Assembly (NCBI RefSeq): GCF_002001175.1 | Contig: NZ_MUNT01000001.1 | Location: 682,001 to 746,000, forward strand | From: Rhodanobacter sp. C03 | Lineage (GTDB): Bacteria; Pseudomonadota; Gammaproteobacteria; Xanthomonadales; Rhodanobacteraceae | Length of the DNA stretch: 64,000 nucleotides | Direction: 5' to 3' | Shown: one piece after another, positions 44,134 to 52,941 of the stretch | Position numbering within the stretch: position 1 is the first letter of the stretch | Layout: the number at the start of each line of letters is the position of its first letter | Position numbers and translations under genes: made by a program | Notes under the pieces: model-generated | Told to the model about the DNA's origin: nothing | What the model saw: the letters and a program-made list of their open reading frames with translations, nothing else | Database searches by the model: none

Positions 44134-46017
44134 TCAAATATCCAGTTCGGTCCAGCGTGCGTAGGCGACTTCCAGTTCCGCCTGCAATTTCGCCACCGCT
44201 TCGTTCGCCCTGGTGATCGTTGCGCTGTCCTGCTTGAAGAACTCCGGTGCGGTCATCGCCTCGCCATGTGCGGCGATCGCAGTCTCGAGTTGTTCGATAC
44301 GTACGGGCAGCTGTTCGAGCTCACGCTGGTCCTTGAAGCTCAGCTTGCGCTTGGGTGTCGCCGTTGCCGGTGCTGGCTCGTTGCGGGTGAGGCCCGGCTT
44401 GGCTGTCGCGGCCGCAACCGCTGTGGCGGCATTCGGTCGCTGGCGCAGCCAGTCGGTGTAGCCGCCGATGTATTCGCCGATCTGGCCGTTGCCTTCCAGC
44501 ACCAGGGTGCTGGACACCACGTTGTCGAGGAAGGCGCGATCGTGCGAGACCAGTAGCAGGGTGCCCTGGTAGTCGGTCAGCAGTTCTTCCAGAAGTTCGA
44601 GGGTTTCGACGTCGAGGTCGTTGGTCGGCTCATCCATCACCAGCAGGTTGGATGGCTGCGCGAACAGCTTGGCCAGCAGCAGCCGGTTGCGCTCGCCGCC
44701 GGAGAGGCGAGTGATCGGTGCACGGGCGCGTTCGGGCGAGAACAGGAAATCCTGCAGATAACCCACGATGTGCTTGCGCTGGCCGTTGAGCTCGATGAAC
44801 TCGCGGCCTTCGGCCACGTTGTCCAACGCGTTGAGTTCGTTGTTGAGCTGCAGGCGATGCTGGTCGAAATAAGCAACCTGGATGCTGGTGCCCATTTCCG
44901 CTACGCCGCGCTGCGGCTGCAGTTCGCCCAGCATGATCTTGAGCAGGGTGCTCTTGCCGGCACCGTTCGGGCCGATGATGCCGATGCGGTCGCCGCGCAT
45001 GATGGTGGTGGAAAGGTCGTCGATCAGCACGCGGCCGCCGTAGGCCTGGTGCACGTGCTTGAGGTCGATCACCTTCTTGCCCGATGCCTGCGCGGTAGCC
45101 AGCGTCATCTTCGCGTTGCCGCCGAGATTGCGCCGCTCGGCGCGTTCGTTGCGCAGCGCCTTCAGTGCGCGCACGCGACCTTCGTTGCGGGTGCGCCGGG
45201 CCTTGATGCCCTGACGGATCCACACTTCTTCCTGCGCCAGCTTCTTGTCGAACAACGCGTTCGCCTGCGACTCGGCGTGCAGCCGTTCCTCGCGCCGACG
45301 CAGATAGTTGTCGTAGTCGCCCGGCCAGTCGGTCAATGAGCCGCGGTCGATCTCGACGATGCGGGTAGCCAGCGCGCGCAGGAAGCTGCGGTCATGGGTG
45401 ACGAAGATGATGCTGCCGGCGAACTGCTTGAGGAAGTTCTCCAGCCAGCCGATCGCCTCGATGTCCAAGTGGTTGGTCGGCTCGTCCAGCAGCAGCACGT
45501 CCGGCTTGCGCACCAGCGCCTGTGCCAGCAGTACGCGGCGTTTCATGCCGCCGGACAGGGCGGCGAAGTCGGTTTCCGCGGGCAGCTCCAGCTTGGTCAG
45601 CACTTCGGTGACGCGGCGATCCAGGTCCCAGCCATGCTGTGCCTCGATCTGCGTCTGCACTTCGCCTAGCGCGTCGAAATCGGCCTGGGTATGCAACTCA
45701 TGCAGCAGATGGTGATAACGAGCCAGCAGGTGGCCGAGATCGCCGAGACCTTCGGAGACCACGTCGAATACGTTACCGGCCGTGTCCTGTGGCACCTCCT
45801 GCGCCATCCGCGCGATCACCACGCCGTTCTGTATGCGTACTTCGCCGTCGTCGGCACGCAGCTCGCCGTCGATCAGCTTCATCAGGGTGGATTTGCCTTC
45901 GCCGTTGCGGCCGACGATGCATACACGCTCGTTCGTTTCGATCGACAGATCAACGTGTTCGAGCAGGAGAGGGCCGCCGATACTGAAGTCGACGCGTTGC
46001 AGTTGGATAAGAGACAT
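44134..46017 (-). CDS. uup: ABC-F family ATPase Uup
   Basis: ABC-F proteins act on the ribosome; Uup also affects precise excision of transposons and binds DNA through its C-terminus. The 627-residue protein has two ATPase domains: Walker A GRNGEGKST (about 37-45) with LSGGMKRR and LLLDEPTNHLD, then GPNGAGKST with LSGGERNR and MDEPTNDLD. The charged linker between them (RRTRNEGRVRALKALRNERAERR) and the C-terminal coiled coil (about 550-627, RIEQLETAIAAHGEAM) are typical for Uup. It is divergent from the D,D-carboxypeptidase and ends 21 bp from ppc. Confidence 0.93.
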   Translation of the reverse strand: MSLIQLQRVDFSIGGPLLLEHVDLSIETNERVCIVGRNGEGKSTLMKLIDGELRADDGEVRIQNGVVIARMAQEVPQDTAGNVFDVVSEGLGDLGHLLARYHHLLHELHTQADFDALGEVQTQIEAQHGWDLDRRVTEVLTKLELPAETDFAALSGGMKRRVLLAQALVRKPDVLLLDEPTNHLDIEAIGWLENFLKQFAGSIIFVTHDRSFLRALATRIVEIDRGSLTDWPGDYDNYLRRREERLHAESQANALFDKKLAQEEVWIRQGIKARRTRNEGRVRALKALRNERAERRNLGGNAKMTLATAQASGKKVIDLKHVHQAYGGRVLIDDLSTTIMRGDRIGIIGPNGAGKSTLLKIMLGELQPQRGVAEMGTSIQVAYFDQHRLQLNNELNALDNVAEGREFIELNGQRKHIVGYLQDFLFSPERARAPITRLSGGERNRLLLAKLFAQPSNLLVMDEPTNDLDVETLELLEELLTDYQGTLLLVSHDRAFLDNVVSSTLVLEGNGQIGEYIGGYTDWLRQRPNAATAVAAATAKPGLTRNEPAPATATPKRKLSFKDQRELEQLPVRIEQLETAIAAHGEAMTAPEFFKQDSATITRANEAVAKLQAELEVAYARWTELDI

Positions 46018-46269
46018 CCGCCCATTGTAGCGGCTGGCTTGTTGAAAGCCCTCTCAACTGACGACAGGTGCTCGGAGTGGGGCGCGAAAATGTCGGAATG
46101 TCCACGCGAACCTGGGCTAGCCATCGCAGCAAATAAACTCATGCCTGATATCGAGTGAAACACACAAATCTAACAACCTATTTAAAAACATATGGTTGAT
46201 AAGGGAAGTTCGTGCATTACCTATGGATATTCCGGCGACTATGCATTATGTTCGCGCCCACGTGTGGCG

Positions 46270-47424
46270 ATGTTGCAGTTCAGGAACGGGGTGACAAGGT
46301 TGGCTATCAAGTTCATAAAGCCAGGGCGGTCGCTGCGCCGGCTGCGCGGCATGTTTGCAGCAGCGCTACTGGCTGGCCTCAGCAGCTTCATGGGTGTGGC
46401 CCATGCCGGCTACGCCGCCATCGTGGTCAATCCGGCGACTGGCCAGGTTCTCAGTGCGGTCAACGCCGACGAGCAGAATCATCCGGCTTCGCTGACCAAG
46501 ATGATGACGCTCTACCTTACCTTCCAGGCGCTGCAGAATGGCAAGCTGCAGATCGATCAGCTGTTGCCGGTGTCGGCCTGGGCGGCGGCGAAGGCGCCGA
46601 CCAAGCTTGGACTACGCGCAGGGCAGACGATCTCGGTGCGCGATTGCATCCTCGGCATGATCACGAAATCGGCCAATGATGCGGCGACCGTGATGGCTGA
46701 AGGACTCGGTGGCTCCGAGGACCACTTCGTCGAAATGATGAATGCGCAAGCCCTGCGCATCGGCATGACGGATACCCGTTTCGGCAATGCCTCCGGCTTG
46801 CCTGACCCGGATGACGCGACGACGACACGCGACATGGCGAAACTGGCCATCGCGCTGTATCACGACTTTCCGCAGGACACGCCTTATTTTGCGACCAAGG
46901 AATTCGTATTCCGCGGGCGGCTTGTGCGCGGTCACAATCATCTGATGGATCGCTATCCGGGCATGGATGGGCTGAAAACCGGCTTCACCGATGCGTCCGG
47001 CTTCAATCTGGCATCGACCGCAGTCAGGGATGGCCAGCGTCTTTTTGCTGTGGTGATGGGCGGCCGTACCGCAGCAGTTCGCGACAATCTGATGGCTCGA
47101 TTGCTCGATGATGGTTTCGATCATCGCCAGACCCCGGCGATCCTGGTGGCTGAGGCTGGGAGTACTCATAGCAGCATGGCGCACCGGGTCCTGGCCGCGC
47201 TGTCCCCGATCGGAAGCGCCGAGGCTGAAGCGGTGCCGGTGCCGCAGCACCACCATCGCCGTGGCAAGCGCGACCCTGTCGCGCGCAACATCTGCACTCG
47301 GCATCGCGGCGTCACTTGTCCTCGCCGCAACCTCGCGGCCCATCCAAGGCGCAGCGCAACCAGGCTGGCCCACCGCAACACCAAGCGGTCGGTGATCATG
47401 GCCTCGAGTCACCGCAATTCATGA
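46270..47424 (+). CDS. D-alanyl-D-alanine carboxypeptidase (S11, PBP5/6-like)
   Basis: This penicillin-binding protein removes the terminal D-Ala from peptidoglycan stem peptides. Taking ATG 46270 gives 384 residues with a basic N-terminus and hydrophobic export segment ending GVAHA (about 46). The active-site motifs are SLTK (Ser74-Lys77), SAN (133-135) and KTG (235-237). The usual PBP5 C-terminal domain and amphipathic anchor are missing. Instead, residues 324-384 are a His/Arg-rich tail with two cysteines (HHHRRGKRDP ... RRSATRLAHRNTKR). An in-frame GTG at 46291 behind AGGA is another possible start. It follows an AT-rich 252-bp gap divergent from uup. Confidence 0.87.
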   Translation: MLQFRNGVTRLAIKFIKPGRSLRRLRGMFAAALLAGLSSFMGVAHAGYAAIVVNPATGQVLSAVNADEQNHPASLTKMMTLYLTFQALQNGKLQIDQLLPVSAWAAAKAPTKLGLRAGQTISVRDCILGMITKSANDAATVMAEGLGGSEDHFVEMMNAQALRIGMTDTRFGNASGLPDPDDATTTRDMAKLAIALYHDFPQDTPYFATKEFVFRGRLVRGHNHLMDRYPGMDGLKTGFTDASGFNLASTAVRDGQRLFAVVMGGRTAAVRDNLMARLLDDGFDHRQTPAILVAEAGSTHSSMAHRVLAALSPIGSAEAEAVPVPQHHHRRGKRDPVARNICTRHRGVTCPRRNLAAHPRRSATRLAHRNTKRSVIMASSHRNS

Positions 47425-47562
47425 TTGTCGCCCGCGTCTCGTAGGCTTGCTGCAATGCGGACGTCACTCCCGCAGCGTTTGGATGACGCCGCAAAGGTCT
47501 TCCTTCATCTGTTCAGCGGAGAAGGGGCCTGGAGTGCCGAAAAATACTGCTTTGCGGGCATT

Positions 47563-47886
47563 TCAGTGCGGTCTGTTGGTCGTGGCCAAAGCGCCTTGAT
47601 CGCGTAACGTGCGCGCGGTTTGTAGCGCTTCGTCGTTCCCGCTGAACATCACGCGGCTTGCGCCACGCAGGCACTCGCGTTCGGCGGTTTCCACCACGTG
47701 CTCGCGTGCGGCGTAGGTTTGATCAAAATTGTGCAGGCCAAGCGCATTCGCCACTAATTGCTGGCTGGGTAGCTGGTGCGCAGTGCAATCAATGATCAGA
47801 GTGGATTGCGCCTGCACCCCGGATATCGGCAGTTGGCTGGCAAGGGCGACGGCGAGAATCAACAAGGCGATACATGCAAATTTCAT
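47563..47886 (-). CDS. Small secreted hypothetical protein
   Basis: I do not recognise this 107-residue protein. Starting at ATG 47886, it has GAGG 9 nt upstream and a convincing signal peptide (MKFACIALLILAVALASQ...VQA). The mature part holds two cysteines (IIDCTAHQLPSQ and ERECLRG) and the segment LVANALGLHNFDQTYAAREHVVETAE, then a basic end. The frame stays open 56 codons upstream, but without export signal or ribosome site. It is convergent with the carboxypeptidase and stands alone. Confidence 0.72.
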   Translation of the reverse strand: MKFACIALLILAVALASQLPISGVQAQSTLIIDCTAHQLPSQQLVANALGLHNFDQTYAAREHVVETAERECLRGASRVMFSGNDEALQTARTLRDQGALATTNRPH

Positions 47887-48255
47887 GCTGGCATCCTCAT
47901 GCTGGCGGTGCCGACCAGCAGCGCGTCGGCGCCGCCAGCATGCGACGGCGATCACGCGGATGCATGCGGGAATCCTTAGGGAATGATTGGGGTTGCCCGA
48001 TGGCGCAAATAGTGCTGTCTGCAGACTATGTTGGAGTGAATATCCACGCTGCATAAGGGCTTCGTTATGGTTATGGATGACAGCCCCCTGTCATCCCCGA
48101 CTGCATGAGCTTCGATGCTGTCGAGACCGAGAACCTCGGGCATCGCCTGCGGGTGGCTGGTGTGGAAGTCGCCCTGGAGCCAAAGGCGTTCGCTGCTGGT
48201 CAGTCAGCGTGGCCGTGTGTTCGGCCATGTGGATTCAGGCAATCGCCAACTGCAA
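47887..48255. other. 369-bp intergenic region without a recognised gene
   Basis: Short frames cross this stretch on both strands, but none has a ribosome site, export signal or family I recognise. It holds one perfect short hairpin, GGATGACAG-CCCC-CTGTCATCC (48075-48096), without a T-tract. The right half, near the glsA stop, may be a decayed coding remnant, but nothing identifies it. Confidence 0.4.
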
Positions 48256-49173
48256 CTAGAAGATCGACAGCCCGGTCTTGGCCGTGAAGCGCTCCAACGC
48301 GGCGCTGCCGGCCAGTGAATTGCCCTTGGCGTTGAGCGCCGGCGACCACGCCGCCACCGCCAGCTGGTTCGGGATGACCCCGACGATGCCGCCACCGACG
48401 CCGCTCTTGCCGGGGATGCCTACGTGATAGGCGAAATCGCCGGCCGCGTCATAGGTGCCGCAGGTGAGCATCAGTGCATTGATGCGCTTGGCTTGATCCG
48501 ACGAAAGTATGTTCTCGCCACTCCACGGGCAACGTCCCTGATTGGCCAGGAAAAGGAATCCGCGCGCCAGGTCCACGCAGCTCATCGCCAGCGAACACTG
48601 GTAGAAGTAGAAATCGAGGACGTCGTCGATCGCATGCTCGAGGTTGCCGAAGCTGCGGATGAAATTGGCCAGCGCGGCATTGCGGAAACCGTTGGCCTTC
48701 TCCGACAGCGCGACTTCCGTATCGTCGCGTATGCCGGGGTTGCCGCTGCAGCCGCGGATCGTGGCCAGCAACTGCGCGCGGGGATCTTTCCGCGTGGCGA
48801 GTACCACATCGGCAACGACGAGCGCGCCCGCATTGATGAAAGGATTGCGCGGGATTCCGTTTTCCAGCTCCAGCTGCACCAGCGAGTTGAACGCGTTGCC
48901 GGAGGGTTCGCGACCCACCCGTTGCCACAAGCTGTCGCCAATCGACTGCAGCGCCAGGGTCAGCGTGTATACCTTGGAGATGCTTTGTATCGAAAACGAC
49001 TCGAAGGCATCGCCGGTCTGGTAGAGGCCGCCATCGAGCGTGACCACCGCCATGCCGAATTTCTCGCGCGGCACGCTGGCCAGGCGCGGTATGTAGTCCG
49101 CCACATGGCCCTGCGATAGCAGCGGCCGCACCTCGTCGCGGATTTCGTCCAGGATGGCTTGGTAGTCAGGCAT
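48256..49173 (-). CDS. glsA: Glutaminase A
   Basis: GlsA hydrolyses glutamine to glutamate and ammonia. The 305-residue protein belongs to the beta-lactamase-like glutaminase family. Ser64 and Lys67 form the SxxK motif in FSIQSISKVYTL. GNAFNSLVQLELENGIPRNPFINAGAL and the later GVGGGIVGVIPNQLAVAAWSP are family hallmarks. ATG 49173 (MPDYQAIL) gives the family length (about 305-310). The gene lies 53 bp after the PHA depolymerase gene on the same strand. Confidence 0.96.
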   Translation of the reverse strand: MPDYQAILDEIRDEVRPLLSQGHVADYIPRLASVPREKFGMAVVTLDGGLYQTGDAFESFSIQSISKVYTLTLALQSIGDSLWQRVGREPSGNAFNSLVQLELENGIPRNPFINAGALVVADVVLATRKDPRAQLLATIRGCSGNPGIRDDTEVALSEKANGFRNAALANFIRSFGNLEHAIDDVLDFYFYQCSLAMSCVDLARGFLFLANQGRCPWSGENILSSDQAKRINALMLTCGTYDAAGDFAYHVGIPGKSGVGGGIVGVIPNQLAVAAWSPALNAKGNSLAGSAALERFTAKTGLSIF

Positions 49174-49226
49174 GGCTATGCATACTTCCCGTGCAAGGCA
49201 CGGGGAATCATGGCGGATTTGCGGGG

Positions 49227-50480
49227 TCAGCGCGCCGGGCGATCGAACTTGCGGATGAAGTCGCGCACCTGCGGGTAGACCGTCTCGCGCCAGCGACGGC
49301 CACTGAAGATGCCGTAGTGGCCGGCGCCCTCGACGACCTGGTGCGCACGCCGCGTGGCCGGGATGCCGCTGCACAGGTCATGCGCAGCCTGGGTCTGGCC
49401 GAGGCCCGAGATGTCGTCCAGCTCGCCCTCGACGGTGAGCAGCGCGCTGCGCTTGATCGCGGCCGGATTCACCCGCTCGCCGGCCACGTCCCACAGCCCG
49501 CGTGGCAGCAGGAACTGCTGGAATACCTTCTCGATCGTGTCGAGATAGAACTCGGCCGGCATATCCAGCACGGCGTTGTACTCGTCGTAGAACTTGCGGT
49601 GCGACTCGGCATCGTCGAGATCGCCGCGCACCAGGTCCTGGTAGAAATCCCAGTGCGAGTTGAGGTGCCGGTTGGGATTCATCGCGATGAACCCGGCGTG
49701 CTGCAGAAAACCGGGGTAGACCTCGCGACCGCGACCGGGATAGTTCGGCGGCACGGTATGGATCACGTTGCCCTTGAACCACGACAGCGGCTGGTGGGTC
49801 GCCAGGTTGTCGACGCTGGTGGGACTGCGTCGCGGGTCGATCGGGCCGCCCATCATGGTCAGGCTGCGCGGGGTGGGCTCGCCGCGTGCGGCCATCAGCG
49901 ACACCGCCGCCAGCACCGGTACGGTCGGCTGGCACACCGAGATCACATGCAGCGAACTGGCGCCAATGTGCCGGATGAATTCCTCGACATAGGCGATGTA
50001 GTCGTCCAGGCCGAAGCTGCCCTCGGCGGTCGGCACCATGCGCGCGTCGACCCAGTCGGTGATGTAGACCTTGTGGTCACGCAATAGCGTGCGCACGGTG
50101 TCGCGCAGCAGCGTGGCGTGATGACCCGACAACGGTGCTACCACCAGCACCACCGGATCGGTCTTCATCTTCTCGATCGTGCCCTGATCGTCACTGAAGC
50201 GCTTGAAGCGCTTCAGCTGGCAGAACGGCTTGGCCAGCGCGACACGTTCGATCACCGCGATCTCGTGATCGTGCGCGGCGGCGGTATGCAGGTCGAATTC
50301 CGGTTTCTCGTAGTCCTTGCCGAGCCGGTGGATCAGTTCGTAGCCGGCGGCCATGCGCTGGGAACCCGGCAATTGCGCGAATGGGCTGCTGTTGTCGTTG
50401 AGCATGCTCGCGTTGGCCTGCGCGAAGTAACTCAGCGGGCCGAGGAAGGCGCGCTGCCATTCGTGGATTTGGTAAAGCAT
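49227..50480 (-). CDS. phaZ: Intracellular polyhydroxyalkanoate depolymerase
   Basis: PhaZ mobilises stored polyhydroxybutyrate granules. The 417-residue protein is of the PhaZa1 type with a cysteine nucleophile: Cys183 in VISVCQPTVP. The N-terminus MLYQIHEWQRAFLGPLSYFA and the segments VVAPLSGHHATLLRDTVRTLL, YITDWVDARMVP and the final GHYGIFSGRRW (catalytic His) all fit. No PHA synthase gene is in the window. Its presence implies the cell makes or uses PHA. Confidence 0.93.
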   Translation of the reverse strand: MLYQIHEWQRAFLGPLSYFAQANASMLNDNSSPFAQLPGSQRMAAGYELIHRLGKDYEKPEFDLHTAAAHDHEIAVIERVALAKPFCQLKRFKRFSDDQGTIEKMKTDPVVLVVAPLSGHHATLLRDTVRTLLRDHKVYITDWVDARMVPTAEGSFGLDDYIAYVEEFIRHIGASSLHVISVCQPTVPVLAAVSLMAARGEPTPRSLTMMGGPIDPRRSPTSVDNLATHQPLSWFKGNVIHTVPPNYPGRGREVYPGFLQHAGFIAMNPNRHLNSHWDFYQDLVRGDLDDAESHRKFYDEYNAVLDMPAEFYLDTIEKVFQQFLLPRGLWDVAGERVNPAAIKRSALLTVEGELDDISGLGQTQAAHDLCSGIPATRRAHQVVEGAGHYGIFSGRRWRETVYPQVRDFIRKFDRPAR

Positions 50481-50568
50481 CGTGAGGGGTTGGCCGGAGA
50501 CGAAAACGCTTCCATCTTAGCGCCGTTTCCCCTCGCCGTGTTGCGCCGCCGCAATCCCTTGTGCCAGC

Positions 50569-51327
50569 TCAATCAGTGACTTGGCGGTAACGGCAATGCA
50601 GCAGCAACTCGTCGACCCCTTGCGTATCCCCCAGCCCGGCGCGCCACTGCAGCGCCTTCTGGAAGCGCAGGCCGAGCGGCATGAACACCCGGTTGTACCA
50701 CCACATCGCGCGCTCGCGCCGGTGGGTGAGGTACCACTGGCCGAGATCGAGCAGGCGCGAGGATTTCGGTTGCATGCCATAGACCGCGCTGTGTTCGATG
50801 GTGAAGCCGTGTTGCGCCAGCCGGGCGACGATCTGCGCCGGCTCGTAGCGCCGGCAATGGCCGACGAAATCATCGAACGCAGTCCAGGCTTCCGGATGCA
50901 GGGGCACTGACAGCAATACAGTGGCGCCCGGCATCGCCACCCGCGCCAGCTCGGCCAGCGCGCTATCGTCGTCGGCGACGTGCTCCAGGATGTCGAGCGC
51001 ACAGATCAGGTCGAAACTGGCGTTCGCGCAGGGCAACGCGCCGATCATGCCGTGCACAGCATCCGCGCCACGCTGATGCAGACGTTGCAGTGCGGCGTGG
51101 CTGAGGTCGACGAAGCAGGTGCCTTGCAACGGTAACCGCGGACGCAGGCCAGGCGCCACCTCCAGCCGGCGGCTCGCGGTGCTGGCTAGTTGGTGCACCA
51201 ATGGCCAGGTGTTGAAACGCTCCGGTTCGATCAGCGTGGCTTCGGCCCACAACGACTCGTAGAAGCCGCGGTTGACGCGGATCAGTTCGGCATCGCTGCG
51301 GTTTTCGGCAGGGCGTGAGCTGGGCAT
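50569..51327 (-). CDS. Class I SAM-dependent methyltransferase
   Basis: The 252-residue protein has a methyltransferase-11-type core. Motif I is RRLEVAPGLRPRLP, less glycine-rich than usual. An acidic FVDLSHAAL lies at the next strand, followed by LPCANASFDLICALDILEHVADDDSALAELARVAMPGATVLLSVP. The C-terminal part (HRRERAMWWYNRVFMPLGLRFQ) is basic and aromatic and could contact a membrane or lipid substrate. The substrate is unknown. It lies 88 bp upstream of phaZ and 54 bp downstream of the RDD gene, all on the minus strand. Confidence 0.85.
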   Translation of the reverse strand: MPSSRPAENRSDAELIRVNRGFYESLWAEATLIEPERFNTWPLVHQLASTASRRLEVAPGLRPRLPLQGTCFVDLSHAALQRLHQRGADAVHGMIGALPCANASFDLICALDILEHVADDDSALAELARVAMPGATVLLSVPLHPEAWTAFDDFVGHCRRYEPAQIVARLAQHGFTIEHSAVYGMQPKSSRLLDLGQWYLTHRRERAMWWYNRVFMPLGLRFQKALQWRAGLGDTQGVDELLLHCRYRQVTD

Positions 51328-51381
51328 CGCCGGATTGAATCGGGTATGTGCTGAGCAGAATGTGAAACTTTGAACAGGCTC

Positions 51382-51885
51382 TTAGCGCAGCAAGCGGATT
51401 TCCGTATGCGCGGCAAGATCATGCAGGGCGCGCCGGCGTGGATCGAACAGCCCCACCGCAAACCAGCCGGCCCACACGATCAGCAGCGTCCATAGCGTCA
51501 TATGCAGTCCAATCATCGGCTCCAGCATCAGCAGCACCAGCGGTGCCGCCGCCACCAGCACGCGGATCACCGCCTGTTGCAGGGAGGGGGTGCCGCCATC
51601 GTCGCGGGTGACCCGGATGCGCCACGGCCGCATGCCGACAGTCTGTCCACCACGGCGCCACGAGCTGACGAAGTACGCCGCCACAACCAGCGCTTGCAGT
51701 GCCTGATACCAGATCGGCACGATCGCCTTGCCGCCGGTACGGATCAGCTGGCCACCGGTGGCCAGCTGGCACAGCAGGCCGACCACCATCACGATCGCCA
51801 CCACGATCAGCAGGTCGTAGACCAGCGCGAGCAGGCGACGCCACAGCGGGCAGGGAAGATCAGTGGTGTGCAGGATGGTCGGCAT
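51382..51885 (-). CDS. RDD-family membrane protein
   Basis: A 167-residue integral membrane protein with the RDD signature: an Arg in the first helix (CPLWRRLLALVYDLLIVVAIVMV) and aspartates in later segments (LFDPRRRALHDLAAHTEI). About four transmembrane helices are visible. RDD proteins are poorly defined, and some have been proposed as ion exchangers. ATG 51885 is chosen because the long upstream frame is Arg/Pro-rich and lies inside the divergent xerD leader. Only 50 bp separate it from xerD, so the two promoters overlap. Confidence 0.86.
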   Translation of the reverse strand: MPTILHTTDLPCPLWRRLLALVYDLLIVVAIVMVVGLLCQLATGGQLIRTGGKAIVPIWYQALQALVVAAYFVSSWRRGGQTVGMRPWRIRVTRDDGGTPSLQQAVIRVLVAAAPLVLLMLEPMIGLHMTLWTLLIVWAGWFAVGLFDPRRRALHDLAAHTEIRLLR

Positions 51886-51935
51886 CGGTGATGGGTCGCT
51901 TGCGTAGTGCGCGCGCAATGCCCAGCATCGTGCGC

Positions 51936-52853
51936 ATGAAGAAGGAAGAAAGCCGTACCAGTATCGCCGATGCCGATCGGCTGAGCATCGCCAGCTTCCT
52001 GGAACGGGTGTGGTCGGAGGATGGCCTGGCCGAGCGCACGCTGGAGGCGTACCGGCGTGATCTGGAAGCGCTGGCCGCCTGGCTGGCCGGTCGCGATCGC
52101 AACCTGCACACGGCCCGGCGCGAGGATATTTCCGCGTACCACGGTGCACGCACAGTCGCGGTGCGCTCGATCGCGCGGCGGCAGTCGGCGTTCCGTCGCT
52201 ACTACGCGTTTCTCGCCCGCAGCGAGCCGGGTTTCGCCGATCCGACCTTGCTGATCGAGCGCCCGAAGATGCCGCGCAGCCTGCCAAAGGCCTTGGCCGA
52301 GCGCGAGATCGAAGGCTTGCTCAATGCGCCGGATCTGGCGGCCGCCCTGGGTCTGCGCGATCGCGCGATGCTGGAGCTGATGTACGCCTCCGGCCTGCGC
52401 GTGTCCGAACTGGTCGAGTTGCCGCTGACGGCACTGAATACACGCCAGGGTGTGCTGCGGGTCACCGGCAAGGGCGGCAAGGACCGGTTGGTGCCGGTCG
52501 GCGAGCTGGCGCTGGAACGCATTGCGGCCTATCTGGCCGACGTGCGCCCGCAGTTGGCCAAAGGCCGGCAACCGGCGGCGCTGTTCCTCAGCAAACGCGG
52601 CGAAGGCATGACTCGGCAGATGTTCTGGACCCTGGTGAAACGCTACGCGCTGACCGTCGGGATCAACCCGAAACGCATCTCGCCGCATGTGCTGCGGCAT
52701 TCGTTCGCCACCCACCTGTTGAATCACGGCGCCGACCTGCGTGCACTGCAGATGTTGCTCGGTCATAGCTCACTCAGCACCACCCAGATCTACACGCTGG
52801 TGGCGAAGGAGGGCCTGAAACGGCTGCATGCGCAGCATCATCCGCGTGGGTGA
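51936..52853 (+). CDS. xerD: Site-specific tyrosine recombinase XerD
   Basis: XerD, with XerC and FtsK, resolves chromosome dimers at dif. The 305-residue protein has an N-terminal SAM-like core-binding domain (about 12-95) and the catalytic domain with all six residues: Arg155 (ASGLRVSE), Lys179 (TGKGGKDR), His251 and Arg254 (HVLRHSF), His277 (LLGHSSL) and Tyr286 (TQIYTLV). Each is exactly seven positions later than in E. coli XerD, which supports ATG 51936 (MKKEESRTS). ATG 51918 is also possible. dsbC follows, as in many gammaproteobacteria, so this is the chromosomal recombinase and not an integrase. Confidence 0.95.
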   Translation: MKKEESRTSIADADRLSIASFLERVWSEDGLAERTLEAYRRDLEALAAWLAGRDRNLHTARREDISAYHGARTVAVRSIARRQSAFRRYYAFLARSEPGFADPTLLIERPKMPRSLPKALAEREIEGLLNAPDLAAALGLRDRAMLELMYASGLRVSELVELPLTALNTRQGVLRVTGKGGKDRLVPVGELALERIAAYLADVRPQLAKGRQPAALFLSKRGEGMTRQMFWTLVKRYALTVGINPKRISPHVLRHSFATHLLNHGADLRALQMLLGHSSLSTTQIYTLVAKEGLKRLHAQHHPRG

Positions 52854-52941
52854 TGCGCGGCAGGGCGCTGGACCGGTTGTGCGAGAATGGGCCGGTTCCG
52901 CCAGCAACGTGCACGCGGAATGGACTGTCCTGAGGTTGATG

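Noticed and set aside
51936..52853. Tyrosine recombinase as a sign of an integrated element
   Set aside because: The catalytic residues keep exact XerD spacing and dsbC follows, so this is the chromosomal dimer-resolution recombinase. No attachment-site repeats or phage genes are near.
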